Shown in pieces: positions 1 through 11,132 of a stretch of 64,000 nt of DNA. This DNA is from Hermetia illucens (lineage: Eukaryota; Arthropoda; Insecta; Diptera; Stratiomyidae), in the NCBI RefSeq assembly GCF_905115235.1, contig NC_051850.1:162688615-162752614 (forward strand). Reading direction: 5' to 3'. A program made the translations under genes and the position numbers. Below the pieces are notes generated by a model, which did not search any database, had not been told where the DNA came from, and was given only the letters and a program-made list of their open reading frames with translations. How positions within the stretch are numbered: position 1 is the first letter of the stretch; every line of letters begins with the position of its first letter.

Positions 1-490
1 AATCCTCCTTGATTTGGCACAGCTGGTAAATTTTCGATATCTAAAGCTGGCCAATCCGTCAGCATGCTCATTCCACTCTATGTTTCTATGCCCGGAAACC
101 CAAAAGAGGGTGACCTTGAGTGTGCTACCCAGACTGTTCAGCGCGTCTCTGTACTGCTCCTCAATCCGGAGGATGTCGTCGTTGAGTACAAGGACCTGAT
201 GGCGGCTTTGCTATCAGTCAGAATGGCTATGTCACGCTCGGGGCTCGGATCACGCTCCAGCCATCGACAGACTTCCTGTATCGCCAGTACTTCCGCTTGG
301 AATACACTGGCGAAACCTGAGAAAACCCCCGCACCGACTCCACAAATCATCTTTGATCCATCGGAGAAGAATCCTGTGTCATAACCTTCCAACAAGCCGC
401 CAGTTTTCCAATTTTCGCTCCACAGCAAAGTTTCTCGTGAAGCGCCTGTGGCATAGTCTGTGGGGAAATTCCCGAGGTACTTCATCTAGG
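1..490 (-). mobile_element. LINE fragment, RNase H domain (LOA-like)
   Basis: Reading the minus strand from about 485 down gives an RNase H domain typical of LOA/I-type non-LTR retrotransposons: FFSDGSKM, then VFQAEVLAIQEVCRWLE, ILTDSKAAIRSL and, in another frame near 60-120, VTLFWVSGHRNIEWNEHAD. The conserved acidic positions (D of SDGSK, E of QAEV, D of TDSK) are visible. The fragment runs off the left edge of the window, so its 3' end is not seen. Frame changes show it is dead. The exact clade is inference from the presence of RNase H and its wording. Confidence 0.8.
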
Positions 491-739
491 GCGTTACTGT
501 GGCCGTAGGACTTCGCTGCCCAGCATGCGGACTTACGTAGTATTTTTTTGGAATGTATTTTTTGCTCAAAGCCTGCCACTATACAATAGAGCCATACGTT
601 ATGATTGGACTCACCACAACGGTGTACATCCGCAGAACCATCCTCGACCGGAGATCACATTTCTTTGCAAAGGTTCTCTAGCCGGCATAGAAGGTTATAC
701 AGGCCTTTTTAACCCTCAGTTCTATGTTCAATCTCTAAT

Positions 740-1740
740 TTAGCGTGTCACCGAACTAAGCATCATATAGTCACAACACCAGGACCACAAGTTGCTTCAA
801 AACCCAGACGATTAGCTCCGGGCGAGCTGAACAACGTGAAAAAGCAATTCAATACCATGATTCAGCTTGGATTGGCGCGTCCATCAAATAGCCCGTAAGT
901 TGCATCCTTGCCTATTATTGTCCTAAAAAGAATAACGAGTGGAGATCGTGCGGAGGTTATTGTGGGGAGGTTATCGCGAGGACTTCCGTCGGCAAGTGTC
1001 CAGTTCGGAACATCCTAGATTTCGCCCAAACACTTTATGTTAAAACTGGGCATTAGGCTTTTCTGCGATGCATCTGACTTCACGATTGTTGGTAGCAACC
1101 ATTGGCTATCTTTTCAAGAAGCCTCCCACAAAAAGAACCCGCCTTCTAGATTATATTGGGCAGTTTACCACCGACCACGTATCCGGTTGCGACAACGTTG
1201 TCGCGGACACATTATCACGCAGCATAACATCCGCCAGTCTAAAGAAGCAATAAGATGCTACAATAGCCGCTGGACAGAAGCATTGCCTCTCGTGGTATTA
1301 GCACAGCTTGGTAGGAAGACCTCGGCACAACTGCGGTGGAAGTGGTGTACGTTCATCCATTACGCCTCCAAGGCGGATTTTTAGACTTACAGTCCATCAA
1401 CAAGCAGGTATATACGCCCAATTTCGCCAACAAATTGAGACAGCGTTTCCAAATGTTACGTGCAGTCAATCGGAGAATCTTCATATTCAAAGACCTGGCA
1501 ACAGCATGTCTTCCTCCCTTCCTCCGTAACAGTGGTCCAAAGAAGGCCACATCCACCATACCAGGGCCAATATCGAGTGATCGTATCATTACAGTATCCA
1601 TTGATCTGCACAAGCCTCCATGGCAATGCCCACTCCCGAGAGAGAGAGAGAGATCTGAAAAATCGTTCAAGTTCCAGTCCTACAAACTGAAGTGGCAAAC
1701 TCAAAGAAAAAGAGATCGTTACCAGACAGGACTTTAATAA
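740..1740 (+). mobile_element. Ty3/Gypsy LTR retrotransposon fossil (pol)
   Basis: Decayed pol remnant of a Ty3/Gypsy element on the plus strand. Parts recognised in order are the start of the reverse transcriptase (around 770-900), the end of RNase H (around 1140-1240) and the C-terminal part of integrase (around 1270-1600). Much of the element between these parts is missing. It looks old and is broken many times. Family membership rests on motif wording only. Confidence 0.75.
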
Positions 1741-2140
1741 TTTAACAATAACAAGACCACAGATTCACAGCTGGTGTTACGACACGGTCAGCTGAACCAT
1801 CGTAATTTCCTTGCACTCAATTACTTCCTGACACTTGTCTGGAATTAGAACATTTAATTACCTTTCTCTTCTACCCAAGGGATCTACTCCCCCTACTCAG
1901 GATTAAGTAGAGCAGTCACTCGGTAGAAGAGCCAGTCTACTCACAGCTCTCACTTTGTGGACACTACAATGAGACGCAGGATCGATATTGGATTCAAATA
2001 AACATATCACATATATAAACCCGGCTTTCATTGAACTTCTGCTATCTATCTAACCCGCTATTGATCACTTTACTTGAGCTGCGTAACCCAGTTTTCCTAG
2101 CAGAACTTATAAAACCTATATTAGATACATGTAGATGGTC
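1741..2140. other. Unassigned, possible LTR remnant
   Basis: No coding signal. The stretch directly follows the Gypsy integrase remnant and contains an AATAAA-like signal near 1996, so it may hold the decayed 3' untranslated region or LTR of that element. No paired LTR was found, so this is only a guess. Confidence 0.25.
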
Positions 2141-2727
2141 TCTGACTCATCATCATCATCATCAACGGCGCAACAACCGGTATCCGGTGTAGGCCTGTCT
2201 CAATAACGAACTTCAGACATCCCGGTTTTGCACCGAGGTCCACCAACCCGATTTCCCTAAAAGCTTTCTGGCGCCCTGGCCTACGCCATTGTTCCATCTC
2301 AGGCAGGGTCTACCTCGTCTTCTTTTCTACCATAGATATTGCTCCCACGTTCCATGAGAAAATGTGCAAATCGTTGTTCCGTTGTCGTTGCCGGGTACGT
2401 CGTTGTATAGTTAATCCAGTCCGAGGCTCTTTTTGTGGCTTCGAAACGTGTTGTTTTCCATGTAGGGTTGTCAGCCCTACCCAACCCCAACCTGGAGGAC
2501 CAGTTGGTACAATTTGTCCCGTTTCTAGGGGTGGCAGACTCGCATTCTTCCATCTCCGTCTGAAGCTTTTCGTTAAGAAAGAGCTCCCAGCGGTCACCAC
2601 GTGGAGGCACAGGTAGGGTTTGGTAGTAGAGCTGTTGGTGTTGGTTCAGTAGGCGTTTCCCAGGTATTATGCTCCATTGTGGGTACCAATCCACGTTTCG
2701 CCCTGTGACCTATACTACCCTTGGACC
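2141..2727 (-). mobile_element. LINE-A, internally deleted copy (both ends kept)
   Basis: Only about 590 bp, but it carries both ends of LINE-A. On the minus strand the 5' end lies near 2727, matching the 5' end of the long copy at 9034. The 3' end lies near 2150, with the GGTTGTTGCGCC motif followed by a (GAT)n tail, seen as CATCATCATCATC on the plus strand at 2149-2163. The 5' leader and start of the endonuclease region (about 2340-2720) join directly to the 3' terminal part (about 2150-2335), so roughly 2.5 kb of endonuclease and RT is missing. The junction lies near 2338-2342. Confidence 0.8.
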
Positions 2728-3535
2728 ACCTACCGTTAGTTCTTGTTTAATTAACAGATGTATATTTCCAGCGTCTTAACGCGCGGAGAATATATGCAAC
2801 ATTGGAAGGATCAATCTAGGTAGGTTTGATGAAACTTTTCCTAAGAATGGGATGTAGACAAAAGAGTTCTTAATGATAAACCCGTGAAGTTGGTGCCAGG
2901 CCTATCAATAGAGAGAAGTAAAGAGGTGATTCCTGCTGGTCCAGCTTAATCTTAGTGGAGTTTTGGAAATAGTGAGACACTTGGTGCGCTATGATAGTCC
3001 TGTTCCATGGAACTGATAACTAAAGAATTCCACCTGTCCATCCCGTTCGAGTCCGATTCCTCCGATTTTTTTTTTTTGGGTAGGGTAGGTGCATGCATTT
3101 ACGCACACAGTGTTGGACTCCCGATTCGGTACGTCGTCGGACTACCAACTAAACACCTCCCCAACGTCAGAGAGCTAGCCTGGAACCGTTTGTCACATTA
3201 CTTCGGGCTAGTCCCCGAACTCTCCCACCTTGCGGAGCCTTCAAATCAGGCAATTATTTTCACCAACGGGAGGGGACAGGAGGAAGGGAAATGTCAGTTC
3301 AAGGATAACACCAGGGTTGTAGAGAGAAAATTCCATGTCCAGGGTGAAAACTTGAAAAAACTTCGGTCCCGGAGGCTATAATTCTCTACTCCTCTCTCGC
3401 CAGAGCTGCTTTTGTCCTTCTTTCCCGTTGCGAAAGGTGTTGGTTTTACATTCCTAGCACTTTTAGGAGGCTTACGCGGATATTAACATAATGGTGAAGG
3501 GCTGCTTAGATATATGTACTTTGATCACATTTTTT
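2728..3535. other. No recognisable gene
   Basis: A 124-codon open frame runs through 3007-3381 (+) but has no recognisable motif. A T-tract sits near 3066. This is probably decayed repeat DNA downstream of the first cuticle gene. Confidence 0.4.
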
Positions 3536-3573
3536 TTTATTTCAGTAGAAAACAATATTATAAAACAATAGAA

Positions 3574-4021
3574 CTAAGCTGGCAAGTGAGCACCTTGGGG
3601 TTGGAACCCATTTTCATCTGCAATGTAGTTCAATGTGTAAGACTGTCCATCAGCAGCTATCCATGTAATTGTTCCTCGGACGACTAAGGCTTCATTCTCG
3701 GTTCCAACATTTTTCAGTTGTGCTTCCTCAGATCGTGAGACTCCGTCGCTGGTTTCGTATCTAAAAAGAACAATAATAATATAAAGAGAGGATCACATAA
3801 ACTGGATGAAGTGAACATAAATATTCCTGAGAATATCGAGCATAATCCAAAATGAAACAAGGACGAATTCCTCAAATCTGCTCTACTTACGCGAATTTGT
3901 ATCCATCAACCCCGATATTCTCGTTCTCGTATCGAAGAATTTGGGCATTTCGTGAGTCGTCAACTGGGGCGGCGATAACAGCAACCACACCGAAAACGAA
4001 GAAGGCAATAAGGAATTTCAT
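3574..4021 (-). CDS. RR-1 larval cuticle protein 1 (Lcp65A-like)
   Basis: Two exons, complement(3891..4021, 3574..3760), 105 residues. The start MKFLIAFFVFG was chosen because it opens the signal peptide (residues 1-18, cleavage likely after VIAA) and matches all five paralogues; an upstream in-frame ATG at 4087 is ignored. The donor GTAAGT follows ...DGYKF plus GC, the acceptor is TTTTAG, the intron is 130 bp and phase 2. The mature protein has PVDDSRNAQILRYENENIG, then the Rebers-Riddiford chitin-binding consensus with aromatic positions Y-Y-Y (YETSDG, SYTLNY) and ADENGFQPQGAHLPA. By family it is a secreted structural protein that binds chitin in soft larval cuticle. It differs from its paralogues in PQGAHLPA (others PEG, and an extra C-terminal residue) and in IGVDG (others IGTDG). 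A polyadenylation signal AATAAA lies at 3541-3536, 33 nt after the stop. Confidence 0.95.
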
Positions 4022-4099
4022 GATGAATAAAAAATCCGAAAAAAGATCTTCAGAGGTAGATCGCGTGTGCACGTAAGTATCAAACAATCGAATTATGGT

Positions 4100-4128
4100 A
4101 ATGAGAAAGTGAAGACGAGTCTTTTATA
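4100..4128 (-). promoter_or_regulatory. Core promoter of cuticle gene 1
   Basis: TATAAAA reads at 4128-4122 on the minus strand, about 100 nt upstream of the ATG. A weak initiator TCATT lies near 4104-4100. This gives a 5' UTR of about 75-80 nt. TATA-driven promoters are usual for cuticle genes. Confidence 0.75.
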
Positions 4129-4141
4129 TGAACGCAGCGGT

Positions 4142-5945
4142 CAAAAATAAACTCTGGTCGACCTCAGGTGCTTGCCTATCTCATCATTGTACAATTTTTG
4201 GATATTGCCATCACTTTGATTACGCATTTCCATGCATCTCATATGCTCTGGGAAGTTCAGATGGATTCCGAGCGTTCTAGAGTAGCCGTTTTGGGCAAAT
4301 TTTTTGATTGATTCAAGATATATGACCATAATGAGCTAGGTAGATACCATCGAATAGTAATTTGGGTAAAAATTTTGCAATTCGTACCAAAGCATCGCAA
4401 CTGGGATTATTTTTATGTAACTTCTGCAGCTTCTCATTAAGCGTCTTTGGTACAATCGAGATGATTGCTTTCGAATTCTAAAGGAGCTTAGCGCTAAAAT
4501 ATCATAAAATACGACGCTACATTGTAGCCTAGTCAGATTTTAACACATCAAACAGCTACTGATATACAAAATGACTACAAATCGCTTGAATTAACATTAA
4601 TAGCTGGAATGTGGTTATTTATAGCTCATGCATATTTCATTATCTCATAAAATCGAACCTGCAAAAATGGCAACACAACGTTACTGGCGTATGACCGCAT
4701 CTAAATTATTGTCTCGTACCGAAGCAAGTTTTCAAGCAGGAGGTCAGCAAGTCATCTGCAAACCATCTCATATCTTTTGGACAGTTAATTATCTCCACAA
4801 GTAATGTTTATTCGCTACATTGGCCTTTCGCCACCGTTCAAAAATGCTGAATGGGCGATTTCGGACCTTTATCATTTGGTATCGATTTCCACGGGTCCTG
4901 CAAATATGGACACGCTTGGACTCTCTGCCATTGACCGCTCAAATGATCTAATGAATCATGGAAATTACCTGGAAAACTGGATTCATATTATCCACTTAAT
5001 TTGTTTGGCTGTTTCATCAAAGTGTTGATCGACGATAGTATTCAAAATTGGCTGAGAGACCTCAAGTATCTTGATAAGTGTTGCTCACACATTGTAGGAG
5101 GTTTTGCAATAAATTGCCCCCAGGGATTATTATTATTTGGGACACTATCGGTGAATAATTGCCATTCCGAAATCAAAAATCACTATTTCGTTGCATGGGC
5201 AGTTTACCTTGTAGACGTCTTCCTTGACTAGACTGATAAATTACTCACCAATCTATTGGTTGTTCTCCGTACCTTAATTAAAATTGAAAGATCAGACGTG
5301 AGTGCCCAGATACCTATGTGTGTTTTTTCCGCATATGGGATGGGTGTTGAATTTTGCTTGAAGTGCAGAAAAATTATTTTGTCTTCCCATTTTCGTGGGT
5401 GGCAAGACAAATAGTAAGACGAAGTGTAGGAACAAAGTCGCAGAAAAAGCAAATCAAATTACATTGACATGAAACAAACGTCCTTAAAATGGTCACCTGC
5501 CTCCAAGTCTATAATTTCCTTTGTATCACTATGAAAAGCTGAAATTTGCTTATCTTCCAAATTCTTAATGTAGAGATATGTCCTTAAATAGTTTGCGTTT
5601 CGCAGACTGATACCCTGAATTTTTTTAAGGTAGTTGCACGGCGTCCTTAAAGAACTTGTGTGCCGTTTCTCCTGATTATAGTGTATCTATTAACTATAGT
5701 ATCTCAAGCAAGCCTATAACCGTTAGGAATTTTGGTATATTCCCTACTTCCAAACCTTCCAACTTTGTATTTGGTATTAAGTGTTCTCCCAGGTGCTTCG
5801 ATTCACTTTGCACAAGTGCCGGAAACTGTATAGAGGTTTCAACACACCCCGTACAGAACCTGAAGGTAATGTCCCTAGATATTCCTGGCTACTCTAGCTG
5901 ATAGCTTAGTCGATAGTAATCAGTAAGAACTCCCAAAATAATTCA
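4142..5945. other. No recognisable gene or repeat
   Basis: AT-rich intergenic DNA upstream of cuticle gene 1. Open frames here are short and overlap on both strands without motifs. It could hold upstream regulatory DNA of the gene. No transposon homology was recognised. Confidence 0.4.
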
Positions 5946-5949
5946 CAGG

Positions 5950-8900
5950 TCCTTCTTCATCATCGTCAACGGCGCAACAACCAGTATCCGGTCTAGGCCT
6001 GCCTACCTTGATAAGGAACTCCAGACATTCCGGTTTTGCGCCGAGGTCCACCAATTCGATATCCCTAAAAGCTGTGTAGCGTCCTGATCTACGCCATCAC
6101 TCCATCTTAGGCAGGGTCTGCCTCGTCTTTCCGGGCTGGATCATCCTCATCCATATTATTAAGTGACCCTCATAGACTCATCGATTTCGTCGTTATGTAG
6201 ACTACGGAATCGTCGATCCTCATGTAGGGGGCCAAAAATTCTTCGTAGGATTCTTCCCCCGAACGCGGCCAAGAGTTCGCAATTCTTTTTGCTAAGAAGT
6301 CTCCGAGGAGTACATGAGGACTGGCAAGATCATAGTCTTGTACAGTAAGAGCTTTGACCCTATGGTAAGACGTTTCGAGCGGAACAGTTTTTGTAAGCAG
6401 AAATAGGCTCTGTTGGCTGACAACAACCGCGCGCGGAATCCATCGTCGTAGCTGTTATCGGTTGTGATTTTCGACCCTAGATAGGAGAAATTATCAGCGA
6501 TCTCAAAGTTGTATTCTCCTATCTTTATTCTTCCCGTTTCACCAGTGCGGTTTGATATTGTTGGTTGGTTACTTTCGGTGCTGACCTTACCACCATAGAA
6601 AGGCAGTTTGTACGTCTCGGGTCGTTCTTCCCATGATGTCAATATCGTCAGCATAGGCCAGTAGTTGGGTAGACTTAAAGGGGATCGTACCTCTCACGGA
6701 TCACTTTCTCGAGGGCCAGGTTAAAGAGGACGCATGATAGGGCATCCCCTTGTCGTAGACCGTTGTTGATGTTGAATGGTCTTGAGAGTAATCCTGCTGC
6801 TTTTATCTGGCCTCGCACATTGGGGTCAGCCTAGTCAGCCTTATCAATTTCGTCGGGATACCGAATTCTCTCATGGCCGTGTACAGTTTTACCATGGCTA
6901 TGCTTTCATAGGCTGCTTTAAAGTCGATGAATAGATGGTGGAACTGTTGTCCATATTCCAACAGTTTTTCCATCGCCTGCCGAAGAGTGAAAATCTGATC
7001 TGTTGCTGATTTGCCTGGAGTGAAGCCTCTTTGGTATGGCCAATGATATTCTGGGCGTATGGGGCTATCCGGCCTAGCAAGATAGTGGAGAATATCTTAT
7101 AGATGGTACTCAGCAACGTGATACCTCTATAATTGCTGCACTGTGTGATATCTCCCTTTTTATGTATGAGACAGATTATGCCTCGTTGCCAATCGTCAGG
7201 CATTGATTCGCTGTCCCATACCTTGAGCACAAGTTGATGAACCACTTGGTGTAACTGGTCGCCTCCATATTTAACCAATTCGGCTGTAATTCCATCGGCT
7301 CCTGGCGACTTATGATTTTTTAGCCGATGAATTGCACGGACTGTTTCTCCTAAACTTGGTGGTGGCAGTATTTGTCCGTCGTCTTCAGTTGGCGGGACCT
7401 CCAACTCGCCGATGTTCTGGTTGTTCAGTAGCTCATCAAAGTGCTCAACCCATCGCTCTAACATGCCCATTCTGTCGGAAATCAGATTTCCCTCCTTGTC
7501 TCGGCAGGATGAGCATCGTGGTGTATAAGGCTTCATCCTCCTGACTTGTTGGTAAAACCTGCGCGCCTGGTGCAGTTGCTCCCTGTACTTTTCTAGTTCA
7601 CAGACTTGTTGGTTCTCCCAGGCTTCCTTTTTCCGTATGTGAAGTCGCTTCTCCGCTCGACGGAGTTCGTGATAAGTCTCTGCGCGTGCCCGCGTTTTTT
7701 AAGAATGCAACATTACTCGGTATGCGGCATTCTTCCGTTCCGTTGCTAGCTTGCATTCATCGTCAAACTACTTGTTCCGACTTTTTTTGCGGCTGGGGCC
7801 AAGTATCTTTGTGGCCGTATCAGCTAGTCACTTTTCACAATCAGGTGATTGTGAAGATCATTAGTTGATGCTTCATCTCAAGGATCTCTGTTGACTGCGG
7901 TAATTGCGGTATTCATTTCCCTCTTATAGGTGTCGCGTAGGGCTGTGTTGTGGATGGCTTCAGTATTCACTCTCATCTGATTGTCAGTGGGGATTGTAGG
8001 TGGTGTCGTAATTCGAGCTCGGAGCACCATGCCAACGAGATAGTGGTCCGAGTTGATATTAGCCCCCCTATATGTTCTGACATTCATCAAGGCTGAGAGG
8101 TTGCGGCGTTCAATCAGCACGTGGTCAATTTGGTAGAAAGTGGTCTCGTCTGGAGAGGCCCACGTATGTTTGTGGACCGCTTTCCGCGCAAACCAGGTAC
8201 TTACAATAATGCGCTATCCGTTATCATTGGTATCCTTATGTAAGCTATGGGAGCCAACGTCCCTACTTGACTGTTAAAATCCCCAAGTATGATTTTGATA
8301 TCGCTCAACTGCCTCGTAGAAGGTATCCTTCTCCGACTCTGCAGTCTCCTCTGCAGGGGGTGAACGTTTAGGAGGCTATAAGCCTTCTAAACTTGCCTCG
8401 CAAACGCAGAGTGCATAGCCTTTCGATTATATTTTCAAAGCGGATAACAGCAGGTTTCTTTTTTTTGGCTGACTAAGAAACCTACTCCGAGCACATGGTT
8501 TACTGGATGACCGCTATAATATATGGTGTAACGGCTCTCCTCCAGGAAATCGGTCCCTGTCCATCGCATCTCTTGTGACGCTGTTATATCAGCCCTATAT
8601 TGGGACAGAGTCTCGGCTAGCTGCTGAGCAGCATTCGCTCTGTACAGGGAGCGCACGTTCCATGAGAAAATGCGCAAAACGTTAATCCGTTGTCGTTGCC
8701 GGGTTCGTCGTTGTAAGATCCATCTAGCCCGAGGCTCCTTTCGTGGCTTCGTAACATCGGTTTTCCGTGTAAGGTTGTCAGCCCTACTCAACCCCCAACC
8801 TGGAAAACCAGTTGGTACATTCGGTCACGTTTTTAGGCGCGGGAAACTCGCCTTCATCCTTCTCCGTCTGCAGCTTTTCGTTAAGAAAGAGCTCTCAGCG

Positions 8901-9034
8901 ATCACCACGTGGAGGTGGAGATAGGGTTTGGTAGTAGAGCTGTTGGTGTTGGTTCAGCAGGCGTTTCCCAGGTTTTATGCTCCATCGTGGGTACCAATCC
9001 ACATTTCGCCCTGGGACCTATACTACCCTTTGAT
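5950..9034 (-). mobile_element. LINE-A, near full-length but dead copy
   Basis: About 3.1 kb, read on the minus strand. The 5' leader starts near 9034. The apurinic-type endonuclease begins around 8790 (ILRIFSWNVRSLY, then RWTGTDFLEE) and continues through about 7880. The RT palm and fingers lie in the 212-codon frame 7536-6898, with KSPGADGI and NYRGITLLSTIYKI. The YADD catalytic box reads at 6655-6644 in another frame. The C-terminal region at 6654-6292 has YLGSKITTDNSYDD. The 3' end at about 5955 has GGTTGTTGCGCC and a short GATGATGA tail. At least four frame changes separate these pieces, so it is not active. The domain wording resembles RTE/CFDP2-like elements; exact clade unsure. Confidence 0.85.
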
Positions 9035-9035
9035 C

Positions 9036-10310
9036 GCTAGGGATAATTCGCAATCTGCCATATAAAAAGTCGGATGCAAGGAGCTCGCCTGCTCCTTGCT
9101 GTAAAAAAAAGCGCGTAATGAGCGCGACTTGGCGACGATGTTGTCCCGCCATGTCAACCACACCCCTTTGAACATAGTAGTCCGTAGTCCATGCTGGACA
9201 TTTTTCAGAGAAGGTTTCGTCTGCGGCATTATTCCGAATGCATATGCGAGTGAAAGGATAGCGAATACATTCAGTGGACTTATTTTATTCTTCTCCGACA
9301 GATGCGCACCACCAATTCGAGTAGCGAGTTCCATCTCGGGAATGTGTTGCCTGCAAATTTCCTAAGTTTGTTTCGGTCATTGCTTGCATATAAAAGTCAC
9401 AACGATTACCGGCATGCGGATGGCTTGGGTTCGACTTTTGTCTAATTCAGATTCTGAATATCACGGCTAAATATATTCGGAATACATAGGCTTTTGAGAT
9501 GGTCATCAATACCAGCATAAAACTTGATGATAGCTAAGAAGCACATCAAGTGTGTTAGTTGCACTTAACACCATATATAACCATACCCTCTAGCATTATT
9601 CATTAGCTACCGAAAAGAGCTCAGCGACATACAAAACCAGTGGTATCAATGAATCTCCCTGCAAAATATCTCTCCGTTTACGAATGGGTTCTGAGCCGTT
9701 TATAAGCCCAAATGCATGCGCTGACAAGGTATGGCATTATTCCATGACTTTATTAGTTGGATCAGGATCCCTGCAGTACTGACGTTGGACATTGACTTGC
9801 CAGGTGTGCGGGCCGCTGTCGATATAGCAACTAAAGAGATTTCTTTTGCCTCCAGTTGCCTGTCCTGCAACTACCGAGTCGATAATGAGTTGGTCTTTGT
9901 AACCCCTTGATCAAACGCGGCAGCTCTTCTGTTTCTGTTGATCTCGACGTGCGCATTGAGCATTTTACTAAGACTGGACGTTATGAATTTTTATAGGGTT
10001 GGTAAGGAAGTAACCTGTCTTGTAGCTGTAGGGTCCTGCATCGTGTCCTTTTTAGGGATAAAGTAGGCAATCCTCGTAGCGCAGAAAGTTGGAAATTCCT
10101 TCGGCCGACTAGTGATCTAATTTTCGCTATGTGCCAACCTACCGTGTATACTGGTGAACTATTGGTACCAAAAATTCTGAAGCCGATCTATAATAGATCA
10201 GGGGCCTTCCAGTTATTTGATCAGTTTATGGCTTGTTGAACTTGTTCAGTATTTTCGGCAACTTCATGCATAGTGGCACGTGTGTGCCTTCAGTGGTAAT
10301 TCACTCAGCA
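9036..10310 (-). mobile_element. R2-like LINE fragment (RT and C-terminal region)
   Basis: Minus-strand remnant of the same family as the better copy at 26790-28615. Shared phrases are IAYFIPKKDTMQDP (near 10070), ILQGDSL (near 9670) and LAYAFGI followed by RTTM (9260-9170), then a typical LRAFFYSKEQASSLH (about 9085). It abuts the 5' end of LINE-A at 9034. Frames change several times. The restriction-like endonuclease part is not seen here. Confidence 0.65.
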
Positions 10311-11130
10311 TGGTCAGTATGTTGGGCGGTTAATCCATAAAGTCCACCCCAGTATTCTTTTGTTTGTTTTGTTTTAGTCAACGAAAATTGCACTGTCTAG
10401 TTGCGCTGTTGGAATTCGTTGGGTGATTTGAAAAACTCAGCTGGTTGTTCGCATACGTTGCATTCTGAACACGCCCGGAGTGACTTCCGCCATACCGTCA
10501 CAACTAACAGCAAACGACAGAAAGTTTCTACTTTGGTGTGTCCAGAATTTCAACTAAGGGTATCTCATTGGGAATGGCATAGTTCCGGTAAATTATCGCA
10601 CTTTGTTCTTTACCCGTCTGCTAATGGTGAAACTTTTACATTTTATGTGAATTTCGTACATTCTAAAACGTGTATGACTTCTTTTTTTCTTCAGCCTTTA
10701 TCCCGTTCACAAGCGGGGTCCGCTGTCCGAGGTTTGCGACTCAATCCGAACATCTTGCTTGTAACGACATTATATGCATTTTCTTGGCCGGCCTGTCGCG
10801 GGACCTGCCACCAGGAGAGATCAGGTAGGATTTAGCATAGTGGAATAACTCCAACTATACTCTATTTATTTCCCTTCCTGCTCTCAGCATTTTATTTTTG
10901 TTTCACTGAGGATAGTGCAGAATACGTTGCCTCAAATCCTCCTCCTTTACCTAGACTTCGGGACAGCATACTGTAAAATAACAACTCGCCAACAGCACAA
11001 CAAAGTGAGTTAATATTAATGGGGGTCGCAGGCAAATGTTTCCCTTTTTAGTTTTTTTTTTAGTTTTTTAATCATTTATATATTAATATCAATTACTTTT
11101 GTACATATGTATTTATATGTATATGTACGC
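10311..11130. other. Unassigned spacer
   Basis: Contains a 144-codon open frame at 10401-10835 (+) with no recognisable domain, no splice context and no paralogue in the window. A short AT-rich stretch lies at 11040-11130. It may be further decayed LINE sequence from either neighbour. Confidence 0.35.
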
Positions 11131-11132
11131 TG

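Noticed and set aside
4021-4087. Upstream ATG at 4087 as the start of cuticle gene 1
   Set aside because: It would add 22 charged residues before the signal peptide; the MKF start at 4021 matches all paralogues and fits the TATA position.
6898-7536. 212-codon open frame, the longest in the window, as a possible host gene
   Set aside because: Its motifs (KSPGADGI, NYRGITLLSTIYKI) are reverse transcriptase, and its flanks align in order with two other LINE-A copies.
10401-10835. 144-codon open frame as a gene
   Set aside because: No domain, signal peptide, splice sites or paralogue; composition is unlike the real genes here.
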